Shown here: positions 35,325 to 46,790 of the stretch, in pieces
Layout: each line of letters begins with the position of its first letter
Position numbering within the stretch: the stretch's first letter is position 1
From: Podocnemis expansa
Lineage: Eukaryota; Chordata; Testudines; Podocnemididae
Reading direction: 5' to 3'
DNA length: 64,000 nt
Assembly: GCA_007922195.1 (NCBI GenBank)
Contig: ML682031.1
Coordinates: forward strand, 372,001 to 436,000
Position numbers and translations under genes: made by a program
Notes under the pieces: generated by a model
Databases searched by the model: none
The model's input: the letters and a program-made list of their open reading frames with translations, nothing else
Told to the model about the DNA's origin: nothing

Positions 35325-35405
35325 ATTGCTAGCTCTTCAGAGCATGTACATGCTGTGTGGCGCCTACTGCAGCAGGCCATGACTGATTGGGGCCTAATAT
35401 AGTAT
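35325..35405 (+). mobile_element. L2/MIR-type 3' tail remnant
   Basis: GATTGCTAGCTCTTCAGAGC and GACTGATTGGGGCCTAATAT resemble the tail wording of reptile SINE/L2 elements (TGTAAGCTCTTCAGGGCAGG ... GGTTGGGGCCT). Confidence 0.5.
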
Positions 35406-35454
35406 CAATCATCGTTTGAATGTAAATAAGGCCTTTCATCTGATGATCTCCAAG

Positions 35455-35600
35455 TTCTTGACAAGCATTCATTAGCCAAGCTACGTAACATTCCTTATAA
35501 ATGGGTATTATCCTGACTTTAGCTGGGGAAATTGAGGCACAGAACAATTAACAAACTTGTCCAAACACCACCAAATCCATCTCTGAGTCGCAAGAACAGA
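35455..35600 (-). mobile_element. MIR-like SINE remnant, reversed
   Basis: GGGGAAATTGAGGCACAGAA followed by AACTTGTCCAAACACC is the reverse complement of the MIR core. Confidence 0.6.
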
Positions 35601-36529
35601 ATCCAAGGGGTTCTGATTTCCCCTAGCACTGGTAGACCACATTTCCTCTTCTGAGTGACACCCTACCGTCTCTACCTAGTATCTGTAGAATTAGCTTCCA
35701 AGGGGATATACTAACTGCTCACACATTATAGAGCTCTATCAGTTGATGAGTGATGGCAGTGCTGTGTCTCCCATTCAAGCAATTTCTGAAGTGAAAAATC
35801 TAAACACAGATTCTTATGGCAGGTGGACGGCCTCTCTAAAGTGGAAGCAGGTGACAGAAATACACAGAAGAAATCCTCTCTGCATGGAAAGAAAAACACT
35901 AAAGATGCAATAGACAACTAGAATAGGACTTTATCAAACATGCACACCCCTCGGTGGACACAGAAATTCCATTTCAGCAGAGAGATTGCCATAGATGTAT
36001 TGTCAGCTGACAGGAGACAGATAACAGAAGGACAGATCCCGACAAGCATCGCTGGCAAGATGGGGCTACCAGCGAGTTAGTGACAAGAGCCTGATAGGCA
36101 GAAGATGGCTATCCTTATGGAGCCAGGCACCCTCACGTTAACCAATTAACCTTAACTGCGTTTTTAGTTAACAGAAATGAGTACACAGGCTTAGAGGGTT
36201 GTTGGTGAAACAGAGCTGATGAATTCCTCCTCCCCTCTCCTCAGACAGAGGGGCTGAGAACACTGCAGAAATCACATGCTAAGCAGTGGAGAAAGCAGAC
36301 CAGGCACTGGTCTCTGAAGCACACCTGCAAATCAGCTTTACAACAGAGTGAAATCCCAGGGAGAGCTCTGGGTACCCTGAAAAATGCAGATGCATGGGAA
36401 TAGCCAGAGAATCTGGGGAGAGGGAAATGGTGGGGATGCGGCTCTAAAGCCACCCACTAGATCAGCCCATTGCTGACCCAGATGTTCAGAGAGCCTCTGG
36501 AAAAAGTGGAAGCCTCTCATACCAAGGGA

Positions 36530-36640
36530 TTATACCTTGTAAGCTCTCTGGGGCCAAAACCATCTTTCTGCTGGGTGTGCATTGTGCCTTGCACAAAAGA
36601 GACCTAGCTTCTCATTGTGTTTTGGTGAGGTCTAAAGGGC
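36530..36640 (+). mobile_element. L2/MIR-type 3' tail remnant
   Basis: CCTTGTAAGCTCTCTGGGGCC, then TTGTGCCTTGCACAAAAGAG and GGTGAGGTCTAAAGGGCC follow the order of the same 3' tail family. Confidence 0.45.
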
Positions 36641-37014
36641 CAAACGATAAAAACTTACAATAGACTACCAACGTCTGCTAGAGTTAATAGTTAGATACTA
36701 CCGTAACTATTTGTATTGGTGGGGGAGAATGACAAAGCCAATGACTGGTTCTTAATAACTAAAGACAGCAGGAGACGCTTTCTGGAGAGCTATAGAAAGG
36801 CCTCAGCCCTCAGTGCTACACCAACCCAAACAGCTGCATCAGCACGGAACAAGCATGTTGATTGCAGGAAACATTTTCTCCCAATTCATTCCTCTGAAAA
36901 AGCTTGTGCAAGCCCCAGAGTTGCCATGGCCTGCATTCTCACCACTTCCACTTGGAGAACCAGCCTAGCCAGAAGGATCCCATTCCCATAGTCCAGGCCC
37001 CTAGGGCTTACAGT

Positions 37015-37140
37015 CTAAGGCAGACGCAGTAGGAGAGGAAGGAAGTATTAAGATCTCCATTTTACAGCAGGGGAAACGAGGCACAGAGAAATTAGAGACT
37101 ATGCAGAAAACTGGTTGCAAATCTGGGAATCAAACAAGTC
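37015..37140 (-). mobile_element. MIR-like SINE remnant, reversed
   Basis: ATCTCCATTTTACAGCAGGG, GAAACGAGGCACAGAGAAAT and the trailing AAATCTGGGAATCAAAC are the reverse complement of the MIR core and B-box region. Confidence 0.65.
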
Positions 37141-37375
37141 CCCCCCACTCCCAACCCAGTGTCTTAACAACAAAGTCAACCTCCTGTCTTGCCTTCATTA
37201 CTGCCACCCCCCACTCCCCACCCCCACCAAGCTCCCTCTCCCTGGAAGTCTAAGGGCTTCCCCACATTTTCTTCCTTTCTCACCTCCAGCTTCCACGCCC
37301 CCGCACACACACACTTATTCCCACACCCCTCTCAGCTTCTCTCAACTCCCTACTTTCAACTCCAGTTTCTCTCCA
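37139..37375. repeat. Pyrimidine-rich / CA low-complexity tract
   Basis: Long C/T-rich runs with CACACACACAC near 37302-37313. The open frames here are compositional artefacts rich in Pro, Ser and Leu. Confidence 0.7.
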
Positions 37376-37755
37376 AAAATTTCTTAGAAAAATAATATGA
37401 TTAACTGCCTAGTCTTTACATGATGATCTTGGTTGTCCTGTTCTCTTTTCCCTCTGCAGCACTTTGATTTCTGCCCTCCCTGATGTGCTTCTGTCTTTAC
37501 TCTGACATCTCTACTACCTGTGATACAACTCCCAACATAAAGGGGCCCCAGTCCTGACCGGGGCCTTTGGACACCACTGTAATATAAACAGCAAAGAAGA
37601 ATTGGTGTACAGCTCTCAAATGAGCTCCAGCTCTGGTTGTTTGTTTCCATCTGTAGTGCCTGAAAGCATTATTAACTGCTGGAAGTACACAACCCTTCAT
37701 GCTCCAGAGACCGCCTCAATGGCAGGTTCTGTTCTGGCATCATAACAGCACTTAC

Positions 37756-37901
37756 TTGAACAAAGAGTTTTTAGGTCTTTGAGGCTTCTTCTTTGCAAAG
37801 AAAGCAGCAAATTCTCTCCCAGAGCTCGCATAACTCAGCTGGGCCGACGGTTCTGAGGCAGTGTGAGTGTTCTTCATATCCAAATATTCTGTTAGCAGCA
37901 T
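37756..37901 (-). CDS. Candidate exon A of unidentified minus-strand gene (146 nt)
   Basis: Sense strand: strong acceptor TTCTTCTTCTCCCAG|ATGCTG and strong donor TTCAA|GTAAGTGC. The 48-codon frame is open with phase-0 entry and phase-2 exit. It starts [20 protein letters not shown] and ends with a basic patch [17 protein letters not shown]. The first codon is ATG, but it follows a splice acceptor directly, so it is more likely internal than a start. Charge pattern suggests a cytosolic or nuclear protein. I do not recognise the family. It is the best exon in the window. Confidence 0.78.
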
Positions 37902-38402
37902 CTGGGAGAAGAAGAATACAATCTTTGAAATAGACTAGCGAGGCAAATGTTTCTCACAATTCCTAAATGTCTTAACAGGACACTGCTAAACTAAAAGTGA
38001 TAATTGGTAAAATGTTTAAAAGTGCCTAAGGGACTTATGAGCCTGAATCCTGCTGATTTTCAATTAATTGTAGCTCCTAAGTCACTCACCCAATTTAAAG
38101 CCATCACTAAAGCACTGCCTACATTCCAGAAATTTTGCCAATTTTTTCAGCCACTGTCAACACTGGTACAACTCCACTGACATTGGTAACACTGAGAACC
38201 CTAGTGTGTCTTGGCAGCTGGTGTTTACAGACCTGTCACTATCAAGATTACGTGTCACAGTGCTTAAGACACTAGAAGCAGCCCGTCTGAACGAGACCTC
38301 CAAACAACACCGCTGACTCCAGTGAAACAGAGCAGGTTTAGTAATGGGGGGAGAGGAGCACAAAATTTTATAGCATAGACAAGGCTTTAAGAGGATTTAA
38401 AT

Positions 38403-38612
38403 CAGGGGTCTCAAATACACAGCCCAGGGGCCACACATGGACCCTAAAGCTATTTCCTGTGGCCCGCAACAACACTACTGTCACTAATATTTGCAATATT
38501 GTTGCATGGAAAGGTTTCAGTGGTGCGGCCCTCGGGCTAACATACCAGTCCTTATATGGCCCTCTGTTAGTCCTCATGCGGCCCTCGTGGTCATTTGAGT
38601 TTGAGACCCCTG
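38403..38612. mobile_element. hAT-type MITE with perfect target duplication (210 bp)
   Basis: The ends CAGGGGTCTCAAA and TTTGAGACCCCTG are perfect inverted repeats. Flanks ATTTAAAT at 38395-38402 and 38613-38620 are identical. The body contains GTGGCCCGCAACAACA and GTGCGGCCCTCGGGC. Non-coding. Confidence 0.9.
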
Positions 38613-38679
38613 ATTTAAATGAAGGAAATAGACACTTCATTCCCCTTCGGTTTATTATTTCCAATGTTCAGGTCTAATG

Positions 38680-38888
38680 CAGTGTTTCCCAACTGGTGTG
38701 TCATGTCACATGGGTGTGCCTTCAGGCCTGAGTAGGTGTGTCACAGAATTTTTTGAAAAATTACTCAAAGAGTTCTGGATTGACTCCTGAATACTGATGA
38801 GTTCACGTGAAGACTATATGCTGGTGTGCCTCAAAATAACTCAAGGTACCAGGATGTGCCACAGCAGAGACCAGGTTGGAAACCACTG
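38680..38888. mobile_element. hAT-type MITE, CAGTGGTTCCCAAC family
   Basis: The ends CAGTGTTTCCCAAC and GTTGGAAACCACTG are inverted. The body is the reverse complement of 14882-15099. The flanks GTCTAATG / GTCTGGTT match at 5 of 8 bases. It sits only 67 bp from the previous hAT element. Confidence 0.8.
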
Positions 38889-41800
38889 GTCTGGTTCACT
38901 AGACTACTGCTACTTCGTTTGAATTTTCTGTGCAGAATAAGTATCCACATTTTCCCTCTCAACCCCACCCCCTCAAGAAAATCGCTGAAATACAACCCAT
39001 TATTACATGATTTCTTTACCAATTACATTTTGTAAGCCACATTTCGTTACCCAAAAAACACCAACACACAACATTGAGGCATACCCTATATAACCATATC
39101 CCTTTAAATCAATGTACCACACACCTGGAATATATAGATGAATGTATTTAACAGGAAAGATGACAAAGGTGCTCTTAATTCAGACAGTTGAATTACTCCC
39201 TGAATTCAGGGTGACTACAGGAAGGCCTTATAGTCTAATAGACTGAGCACAAGCCTACATACTTAGACACCACAGTGACAGGCACAAAGAAGAGGAGAGT
39301 TGTGCGCATAAGTGTGTCTAGTAACCAAGAAACTGAATTCTCAACCTGGCTATGCCCCTTACCTTATGAGAGGCCTCAGGCTTTCCCAGGAGAGCTTATA
39401 AAGTATTTGAATTAGAGAAAGAGGAAGGTTCGTCTAGTGGATAGTGCACTCCTCTGGGCTTTGGAAGACGCAGATTGTTGCACTCAGCTTAAAATGAGGG
39501 TCATATTTTTGGAAAAAGTATGGCATTGCAGGCCACAATAACTATCTCACAGTTATTAGCAAAACACGTGCTTCCTTTACAAATAAAAATATGATTTCCC
39601 CTCAGTTGCTGCCTGTCCCGCACACTCAATTTCTGGTCTCTGAGTGTCGGGTCTCTCAGTCTTCTCTGAGCCCATCATCATCAGTCATGGAAGATCTACA
39701 GGGCAAACAGCTCCCTCAGTCAAGTCTGTGCAACCCCAAAACCTTTGATGGAGCAGCAAAAATCACTGACTGGCCCAGGGACTACTATTTGGTAAATAAT
39801 TCTGTTCATGATGCCAAAGCAGGGTTGCACTCCAGCTCTTTCACTTTGGATGTGCTGGCTGTGGAGGGATGAAGGAACCTAGCATAGTTCAGTTAAAAAA
39901 ACCACCACGCAAACTTACTTATGTCAATAAATTAAACTCCCTGAACACCGTAGGGAAGCTTAAAGCATTTTGGAGCCTCTGGTAACACATTCCACTCTCT
40001 AATGAGCCAGCCAAACCCAATCAGAGAGTATTGAGTGCAATGAGAGGAATGCATGAGTACCGTGCTGTCTAAGTTTAAACCAATTACTAAGAAATAATAT
40101 CTAGGCAAATGATATCACTCCACTAATTAGAAACAATTGAGAATTGCTCTAAAAAGATACAACACAATTAAATAAAGGTAACATTTCAATTCCTAAAACA
40201 TCTCAATTAGAACTTCACCTGAGAGAAGACAAATAACACCATAATTCCTCCACTACAAAAACTAATCACTACAGTAAAGGATTTTTTGTGTTTGTTTTTT
40301 AACAGCAATATAACAAATTCTGCTCCATAACCTCTGGTTGCATTTTTGCTTTGCTTACTGGAATCACTAACCTCTTTAAAAAAGTAATTTAAAAAAAATA
40401 GCCTTGGGGAGTTGGGGGGGGCACTTGGCAATTTGGCTCTTCTTTCACAGATAAAAAGTACTCCTAATGGGTTTCATAATCTTGAAACTACCCAAAATCT
40501 AGAGTTAACATGAATAGGACTTCTAAAGTGCATAATACAATATTTTACCCAAGGATTACAATATGTCATCAAGGGGTTAAACCTGAATGACAAAGAACTG
40601 GCCTTGTTACAAGAAGAACACACAAACACCAAAGAATATGATAACACGAATATACATTCACAAGAGGGACTTGAAGACAGCCACATACTCTAATGGAAAA
40701 TAACCCGGCTTGTTGGAACATTATCAGAACTGAGAGATCTGTAAAAGAAATGTTTTATGTTCATGACCGCTCCTTTGGCTTTTGGTTAATTCAATGGAGA
40801 AAAGAGGCTGGCTCTAGCTATGCATGCATACTGAAAACAACAGAAATTACACCAATATGCACATCAGATAATTCACACTGGACCAGACCAATGCTCAAAA
40901 TGTGGTCAAGTTATCGCCAGCAGCCAAATTATGTTCTTAAAAGAAAAGGAACGATCTTTAAATGCAACTGGCCAACTGCCAAACAAGCAAAATGGGGGAA
41001 ATTACTTCCCATCCCCAGCAGGTAATCAGCTGAAGACCTTATAATTTTAAACAATGCAGATGTTATTTACATGCATGTGTCTCAAACAAAAAAACAAACA
41101 AACAAAAAAAAAGAGACTTAGTTTTTTCCCCTCAGCTGCAGCCTGACGTATTAGTTCTATAGGCCAACTGTACATTGTATTATTCCAAGCTTGTTTTCAT
41201 CCAACTGAACATTGTCTCCTCTTCCACCCCAGAATCTCCAACTGTTCTGCTCCCACAATTCTCACAACACAAGGCCTTAATAAACTCCATATTTCAATGT
41301 CAAAAATGATTAGCCTGGGTATGTACTTATCATAAACGTCACACTCAGCTTAAACTTTAAAATCAATAAAATCACATTTTCCTGCCTACCAAAGCAAATG
41401 GGAGTTTCACCACAGGGTGAAAGTAAAGATTTCAATACTTGGTCCTATAAGGTTTGATTAGTAGTTGCTAAGCCATCAATCAAAAACCTTGTTAGACATT
41501 AATCACATTCACATATAGCAAGATTTATGAGTGGCTGTAGAGTTTGTTACATGCCATCCATCTATTAAAAGGACTTTTGACTTCCTGCTCAACAACATTT
41601 GAATTCTACGATCCATGTATTACATTCGCATCAATGTCAAACAAAAATCTGCACAAGAGAAAGAACAAAACAGTCCTTGAGCTAACTGATCTTTTCTAAA
41701 GATATTTTACAGCTTTGGAAAAGACAATTTATACAATCTAAAAATCTTTTCTAAATACAGGATTGCTTACAGTTTGAGGATTTCTTTAACCTGTCCAAAA

Positions 41801-41949
41801 TGCATATGTTCATATCACTTTATACAATTTACCACTGATCTTTGAACAGCTCTTCACATACTGTGCATGTTTGAACTAAACTGTGATTTCTTTGGGACAT
41901 GTCTATATGTCCAAAATGTGTTGAACATGTTATTGGCACTTACCGTATT
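38889..41949. other. No gene seen; intronic candidate sequence
   Basis: A tRNA-like SINE head (GTTCGTCTAGTGGATAGTGC) occurs at 39428-39475 without a body. An A/C-rich simple repeat lies at 41086-41110. The open frames at 39591-39872 and 40693-41025 have no family features. Confidence 0.35.
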
Positions 41950-42170
41950 GTGCAGAGGAAGGACAATCTCATGGATTAACGCACAGGACTAGGACTCAAG
42001 AGGCCTGGATTTTATTCTTGGCTTTGCCGGTTTTTTCTTAAAAACTTGCAAGTCGTTTTACTTCTCTGTGTTTTAGTTTCCTCATGTGTGAAGTCAGGGG
42101 TAAACAATAATTGCCTACCCTAAAGGGTGCTGCAAAACTAAACTCAATTACTACTACTATTTTCAGGCTT
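41950..42170 (+). mobile_element. MIR-like SINE remnant
   Basis: A head with CTCATGGATTAACGCACAGG and CAAGAGGCCTGGATTTTATT, then AACTTGCAAGTCGTTTTACT and GTTTCCTCATGTGTGAAG, then AAAGGGTGCTGCAAAAC. The order is that of the SINE at 29879-30110. Confidence 0.65.
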
Positions 42171-42329
42171 TAAAATACAGTGTCATAGGCACCTATCTCA
42201 TGAATTAAAAAAATCACAACATAAAGAGGACTGCCCACGAATAGATACTTCTCTAACCACACCCTCCTCGACAGACTTAAAGGGCGGGGAAAGATGAGCT
42301 TTGAAGTGTGGCCAGAATAATAAACTAGG

Positions 42330-42550
42330 AACCGGCAAACAAAATGAGGGATTGGGCTCCAAACAGAGCAGTCAGCAGCTCTCCCTCATTTATACTGAGA
42401 GTGCATCAGCTGAAGCTCGGACTGAAGGCAAAAAGGGTAACAAAAAACATTTTTAAATACATTAGAAATAAGAGAAAGACTGAGAGCACCATAGGTCCTT
42501 TACTCGACAATAAGGGAAAACAATAACAGAAAATGTGGAAATGGCAGAAC
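42330..42550 (+). mobile_element. CR1 fragment
   Basis: GGCAAAAAGGGTAACAAAAA, TTTTTAAATACATTAGAAAT, GAGAAAGACTGAGAGCACC and ACAGAAAATGTGGAAATGGC are CR1 RT-region wording in forward orientation. It may be the 5' part of the copy that resumes at 43745, though the intervening material makes this unproven. Confidence 0.65.
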
Positions 42551-42674
42551 AACCCAATACCAAGACGGGTACAAGCAGACGACCCAAAGACAATGAGGAA
42601 ATGCTGACCCATCCTCAAGAGAAAGCCAGGGTAACACTATGATGAATAGAGATGATTGAACCAACATATACGAG

Positions 42675-43319
42675 CAGGGGTTAAACTTAGCCAGAACAGC
42701 CTGGAATGAAGTGTCGAGGCCCACTATTTTTAGGGTCTCAGGGTTCTGGGCCCCCTAAAAATAGAAAATGGTGCCAAAACGCTGCATTCTGGGGCCCACT
42801 GTTGAAAAACAGTGGGCCTTGCAACGGTGTTCCTCTGCATTCTGGCAGTGCAGGGGATAGGGAAGGGGCGTATCGGGGCAGGGCCCAAGCGCTACCCCAA
42901 ATCCCTCCCCTTTGAGTCCCCACCCCAACCTGGGGCTGGCCTCCACTCCCCCCACCCCAGCCAGACCCAGGCCACGCTGCCGGCCTGACACAGGCCTACA
43001 GCCTCTTCCACAGCCACGCCGCCCCCAGTAAGTATTGGGGCAGCTGGCTCATGCTGGGGGGATTTTGGGGGTAGGTGGTAGATTTTGCAGGTGGGCATTG
43101 GGGACTGGGACTGGGCATACGGGGTGGATTTTGGGGGTGGGTATTGGGTGCTGGAGTAGATTCTGAGGACAGGGACTGGATACTGGGGACAGGAAGTGGG
43201 GTGGGGGGAAGGCATTTGGGGGACAGGTGTGCAGGAGAAGGAGGACCCACCCATGTGGGAAGGGGGCCCACCTAATTAGGAGGGTTCTGAGGCCCACCAA
43301 ATTATGCTTTAGCCCCCTG
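42675..43319. mobile_element. hAT-type non-autonomous element, copy 1 (645 bp)
   Basis: The ends CAGGGGTTAAACTTAG and ATGCTTTAGCCCCCTG are imperfect inverted repeats. The flanks TATACGAG (42667-42674) and TATACAAG (43320-43327) form a 7/8 duplication. The core shares GGGCCCCCTAAAAATAGAAA and the 3' part shares GAGGGTTCTGAGGCCCACC with the element at 53237-53926. Its GC-rich middle has repeated GGGGGTGG and ATTGGG words, giving spurious Pro-rich frames on the minus strand. Confidence 0.85.
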
Positions 43320-43374
43320 TATACAAGGAAAAGGGTGGTGGTCTAACCATGGGGGGGGGGGGCAATATGCAACT

Positions 43375-43690
43375 TGTTTGTGCTGGCCTATAAAAGAGTC
43401 TCAAAGGGAATGCCTCTGTTCAGCCAAACAGGGAAGGGAGAGTTCCACCATTCATTGAGTCATGTGCACAGTCACAGCCATACATGTATTATGTGTACTT
43501 TAGCACATATAGGGTGCTTTTTCCTATGCTTCATTGATGATAAACTTGGCTGGGAACCTTCACTACTGATTCTGGGTCTGTCTGGATTTATTGACTTGTC
43601 TATACTAGAGCTACCTGATCAGAGCCAGTGCAGCATGCAGGGGGAACAAACATGCAACCGACACCTGGCAACAGTCTGATGGGCTCCCAA
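43375..43690 (+). mobile_element. Possible solo LTR-like insertion
   Basis: CTATAAAAGAGTCTCAAAG (TATA-like), then GATGATAAACTTGGCTGGGA and CTGGGTCTGTCTGGATTTA read like an LTR promoter, polyadenylation region and U5. The ends were not established, and it lies between two CR1 pieces. Confidence 0.3.
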
Positions 43691-43744
43691 CATGAAACTC
43701 CACTTAAAAAGAGATTTTCATACCATTTAGGGATGATAAAGTAC

Positions 43745-45122
43745 TTTCCGTGCCAATAGGCTCTCAGCGGATGTCAAACAGCAACACCTTAAGTAGATTT
43801 GACAAATCAGGTCCACTTAAGCTGTTTCCAAGAGTTTTAAGAAAGCTGGCTACAGAGCTCTGTCCTCACTAATGCTGATTTTCAGTAAGTCTCGTAACAC
43901 TGAGGAAGTTTCAGAAGACTAGAAGAAAACTAATAATGTCCTCTTATTTTAAAATAGTAAATGACATGACCCAAACAATTAGGATTGTGTCAGTGCAATG
44001 TTGTTCCCAGAAAAAATGAAGAAACAGCTGACATGGGACTTGGTTACCAAAGAATTAAAGAAGAATAATATAATTAATGCCAATCAAAATAGATTTATGG
44101 AAAAGAGATTCTGTCAAATTAACTTGATAATTCTTATGAGATTACAAATTTGGCTGCTGAAGACAAAGGTAATGTACTTAGACATCTGTAAGGCATCTGA
44201 CTTCGTACCATACGAGCCTTCACTATTTAAGATTGATCTCAATGACCAGGAAAAGAACATCAAATCGTCACTGATAAAGATTGCAGAGGGCACAAAATGT
44301 GGGGAATGGTAAATAAGGAAAAGGATGGTTCACTGATAGAGAGAGATCTAGATCGCTTGATAAACAGGGCAAAAGCAAAACAGTATGTGTCTTAATAGCC
44401 AAATGTAAAATCCTACACTTCACTAACAAAGAATGAAGGATCCTCCAGGATGAGGGTCCTCTGTCCTGGGAAGTGATACGTCCAGAGAGACTTGGGGGAT
44501 AAGATGAACATGAGTTCCTAGTGTGATACTCTGACCAAAAAGCAGAGTGCAACCCTTGGATACATAAGCATGGAACTCCTGAACAGGAGTAAAGAGGTTG
44601 TATGACCTCCACATTTGGCACTGGAATAGTGCACCCAGTTCTGGTGTCCACGGTTCAGACACAGTATTGATAAACTTGGGAGGGTTCAGAGAAAAGCCCC
44701 AAGAATGATTAAAGATTCAAAAATATGCCTTTCAGTAACAGAACATTAATGGATGACTGGAATGTAATCTATAAGTACCTATACGGTGAACAGAAATCTG
44801 ATGATAAACCCTAGATTTCAATCTACCCAACAAAGGTAGAACAAGATCTAATGGCTGGAAAAAGAATAGGAACAAATTTAAACTAGGAATAAAATACACA
44901 TTTTTAATAGTGAGGATAATTAACCATGGGAAAAACACTCACTATGGGTTGTGGAGGATTCACCAGTGCTGAAAATCTTTAAATTGTGATTGGACATTTT
45001 TCTAAAAGACATACTTGAGTTTAAGCATGAATTAACTCAGTAAGTTCTGATGCCCTGCCTAACATCAGTTGTAGGCTAATTGGTCACAATGGTCCCTTCT
45101 GGCCTTATAATCTATGAATCTA
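43745..45122 (+). mobile_element. CR1 LINE 3' part with internal deletion
   Basis: An RT frame (43998-44312) carries NQNRFMEKRFCQINLIILM and VMYLDICKASDFVPYE, the CR1 block NGF..GRSCQTNL and LDFSKAFD with the Asp retained. The next 50 codons are missing: the frame jumps to IKIAEGTKCGEW in place of the FADDTK region. The 3' end is GGTCACAATGGTCCCTTCTG followed by GCCTTATAATCTATGAATCT, the CR1 terminal repeat. Confidence 0.85.
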
Positions 45123-45404
45123 GATAAGCAAGCTGCAGCATTGCCAACTAGTTCTGAGAATCCCGAGTGAAGGCACCACAGAAGTTCAAGGCTATTACCA
45201 TTGTATAGCTCCTTCAACTGCCATTGCCCCTGAAATGTGGATGTGCGTAATTTTGTTCTTGGGGTGCAGGGGTGAGGGCATTTAAGAGGCTTTTTTTCAT
45301 CCTCATCTTACATTCTTTTAAAGCCTGATTCTGACGGTTCTCTCTCCACATCTGCCACCACAAACAGTTGAATTTTAGGGGACAGATCTCCAGCTGGGTT
45401 CCAG

Positions 45405-45505
45405 AGAGGCAGCCATGTTAGTCTCATTCAGCAAAACAAACAAGGAAACCTGTGGCACCTAAAGGCTAACAAATCTGAATAGCTTGTTTACTTTTGGAAT
45501 ATGTG
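45405..45505 (-). mobile_element. Penelope-like terminal fragment
   Basis: On the minus strand: TTGTTAGCCTTTAGGTGCCA, CAGGTTTCCTTGTTTG, then GACTAACATGGCTGCCTCTC. The same terminal order occurs at 24942, 26345 and 52190. Confidence 0.7.
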
Positions 45506-45611
45506 ACGGAGCTGTGACTCTACCAGCATCCCAATCCAAGAGGCTCATTGATATCTAACAATGAGTTTCAAGGTGGCATGACCAGTTCAGTGAACCCCAG
45601 CTCACTAATGA

Positions 45612-46790
45612 CACAAATCTCACAAGCATAGGATTGGAAGGGACCTTAAGAGGTCATCTAGTCAAATCACCCACATGCAAGGCAAGACTATGCAATAACT
45701 AGACCATTCCTGACAGGTGTTTGTGTCATTTGTTCTTAAAAATTTGCTAGGCAAGCTGCTCCAGTGCTTAATTACCCTGAACAGTTAAGGCATTTTTCCT
45801 GACGTCCATCCTAAACCTCCCTTGGTGTAATTTAATGCCATTGCTTTTGGTCCTAGCCTCATAGGTTAAAAAGAACATTTTTTCTCCCTCCTCCTTACAA
45901 CCTATTTTTGGTCCCTCCCCATCCCCCCACCCTCAAGCTTTCTCTTCTCCAGAATAAACAAACCTAGATTTTGTTACTATATTCTGGACCTTCTCCAGTT
46001 TATCTATATCTTTCCTGAAATGTGAAACCCTGAATTGGACATCATCCTCCAGATGAGATCTTATCAGTGCACACTAGAGAAGAATTACCTCTCCTGCCTT
46101 GCTTACACCACTCCTGCTAAAACATCCCCGAAAGATGTGAGATTTTTTTATAGCAGTGTTACATTGTTGACTCATATTTAGTTTGTTACTATAACTCCCA
46201 GATCATTTTCTGCTGTACATCTTCCTACGCAATCATTTCTCATTTGTGTGTGTGCAATTGTTTGTTCCTTCCCAAATGGAAGGAACTTTGCATTTGTCCT
46301 TATTGAATTTTGTGTTATTACTTCATACTGTTTGTTAAGTCTGTTGAGATCATTTTGAATTTTTAGTCTATCCTCTAAAGCTTTTGTAACCCTGTCCCTC
46401 CATCTCAACATCATCCACAGAACTTTATAAGGGTACTCCCTCTATCACTATCCAAATTATTTACAAAGATATTCAATAGATCCAGACTCAGAACTGATCT
46501 CTGGGACCCCAGCTTGACTGTGAAACACTGACAATTCCTCTCTAGGAAAGGTTTTCCAACCGGTTATCCACCCACCATCTGGAACCTCCAACTAGGTTGT
46601 TCCCTAATTTGTTTAAGAAAGTCATGCCGGATAGTACCAAAAGCCTTGCTAAAATCAAGATACATAATATCTTCTCTTCCACCCCGAATCCACAAGGCTT
46701 GTGATCCTGTCAAAAACATTTATTAGGTTGGCTTAACATCATTTATTTTTGACAAATCCATGTTGACTGTCACTTATATCTTAATCTGTA
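45612..46790 (-). mobile_element. CR1 LINE, 3' part, reversed
   Basis: Starts with the reversed terminus ATTGGAAGGGACCTTAAGAG. The frame 46178-46414 reads ALEDRLKIQNDLNRLNKQY, then NAKFLPFGKEQ and CTAENDLGVIVTN, the CR1 C-terminal RT blocks. The far end has CAAATCCATGTTGACTGTCA. It lies tail to tail with the plus-strand copy ending at 45122. Confidence 0.85.

Noticed and set aside
39420..39480. tRNA gene
   Set aside because: Only an A-box-like head (TAGTGGATAGTGC) is present, with no B box or cloverleaf. A SINE head remnant is more likely.
42892..43300. Long Pro/Ser-rich open frames on the minus strand
   Set aside because: They lie wholly inside the GC-rich middle of a hAT-type element with defined ends. 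Composition, not coding, explains the open frames, which are open in several phases at once.
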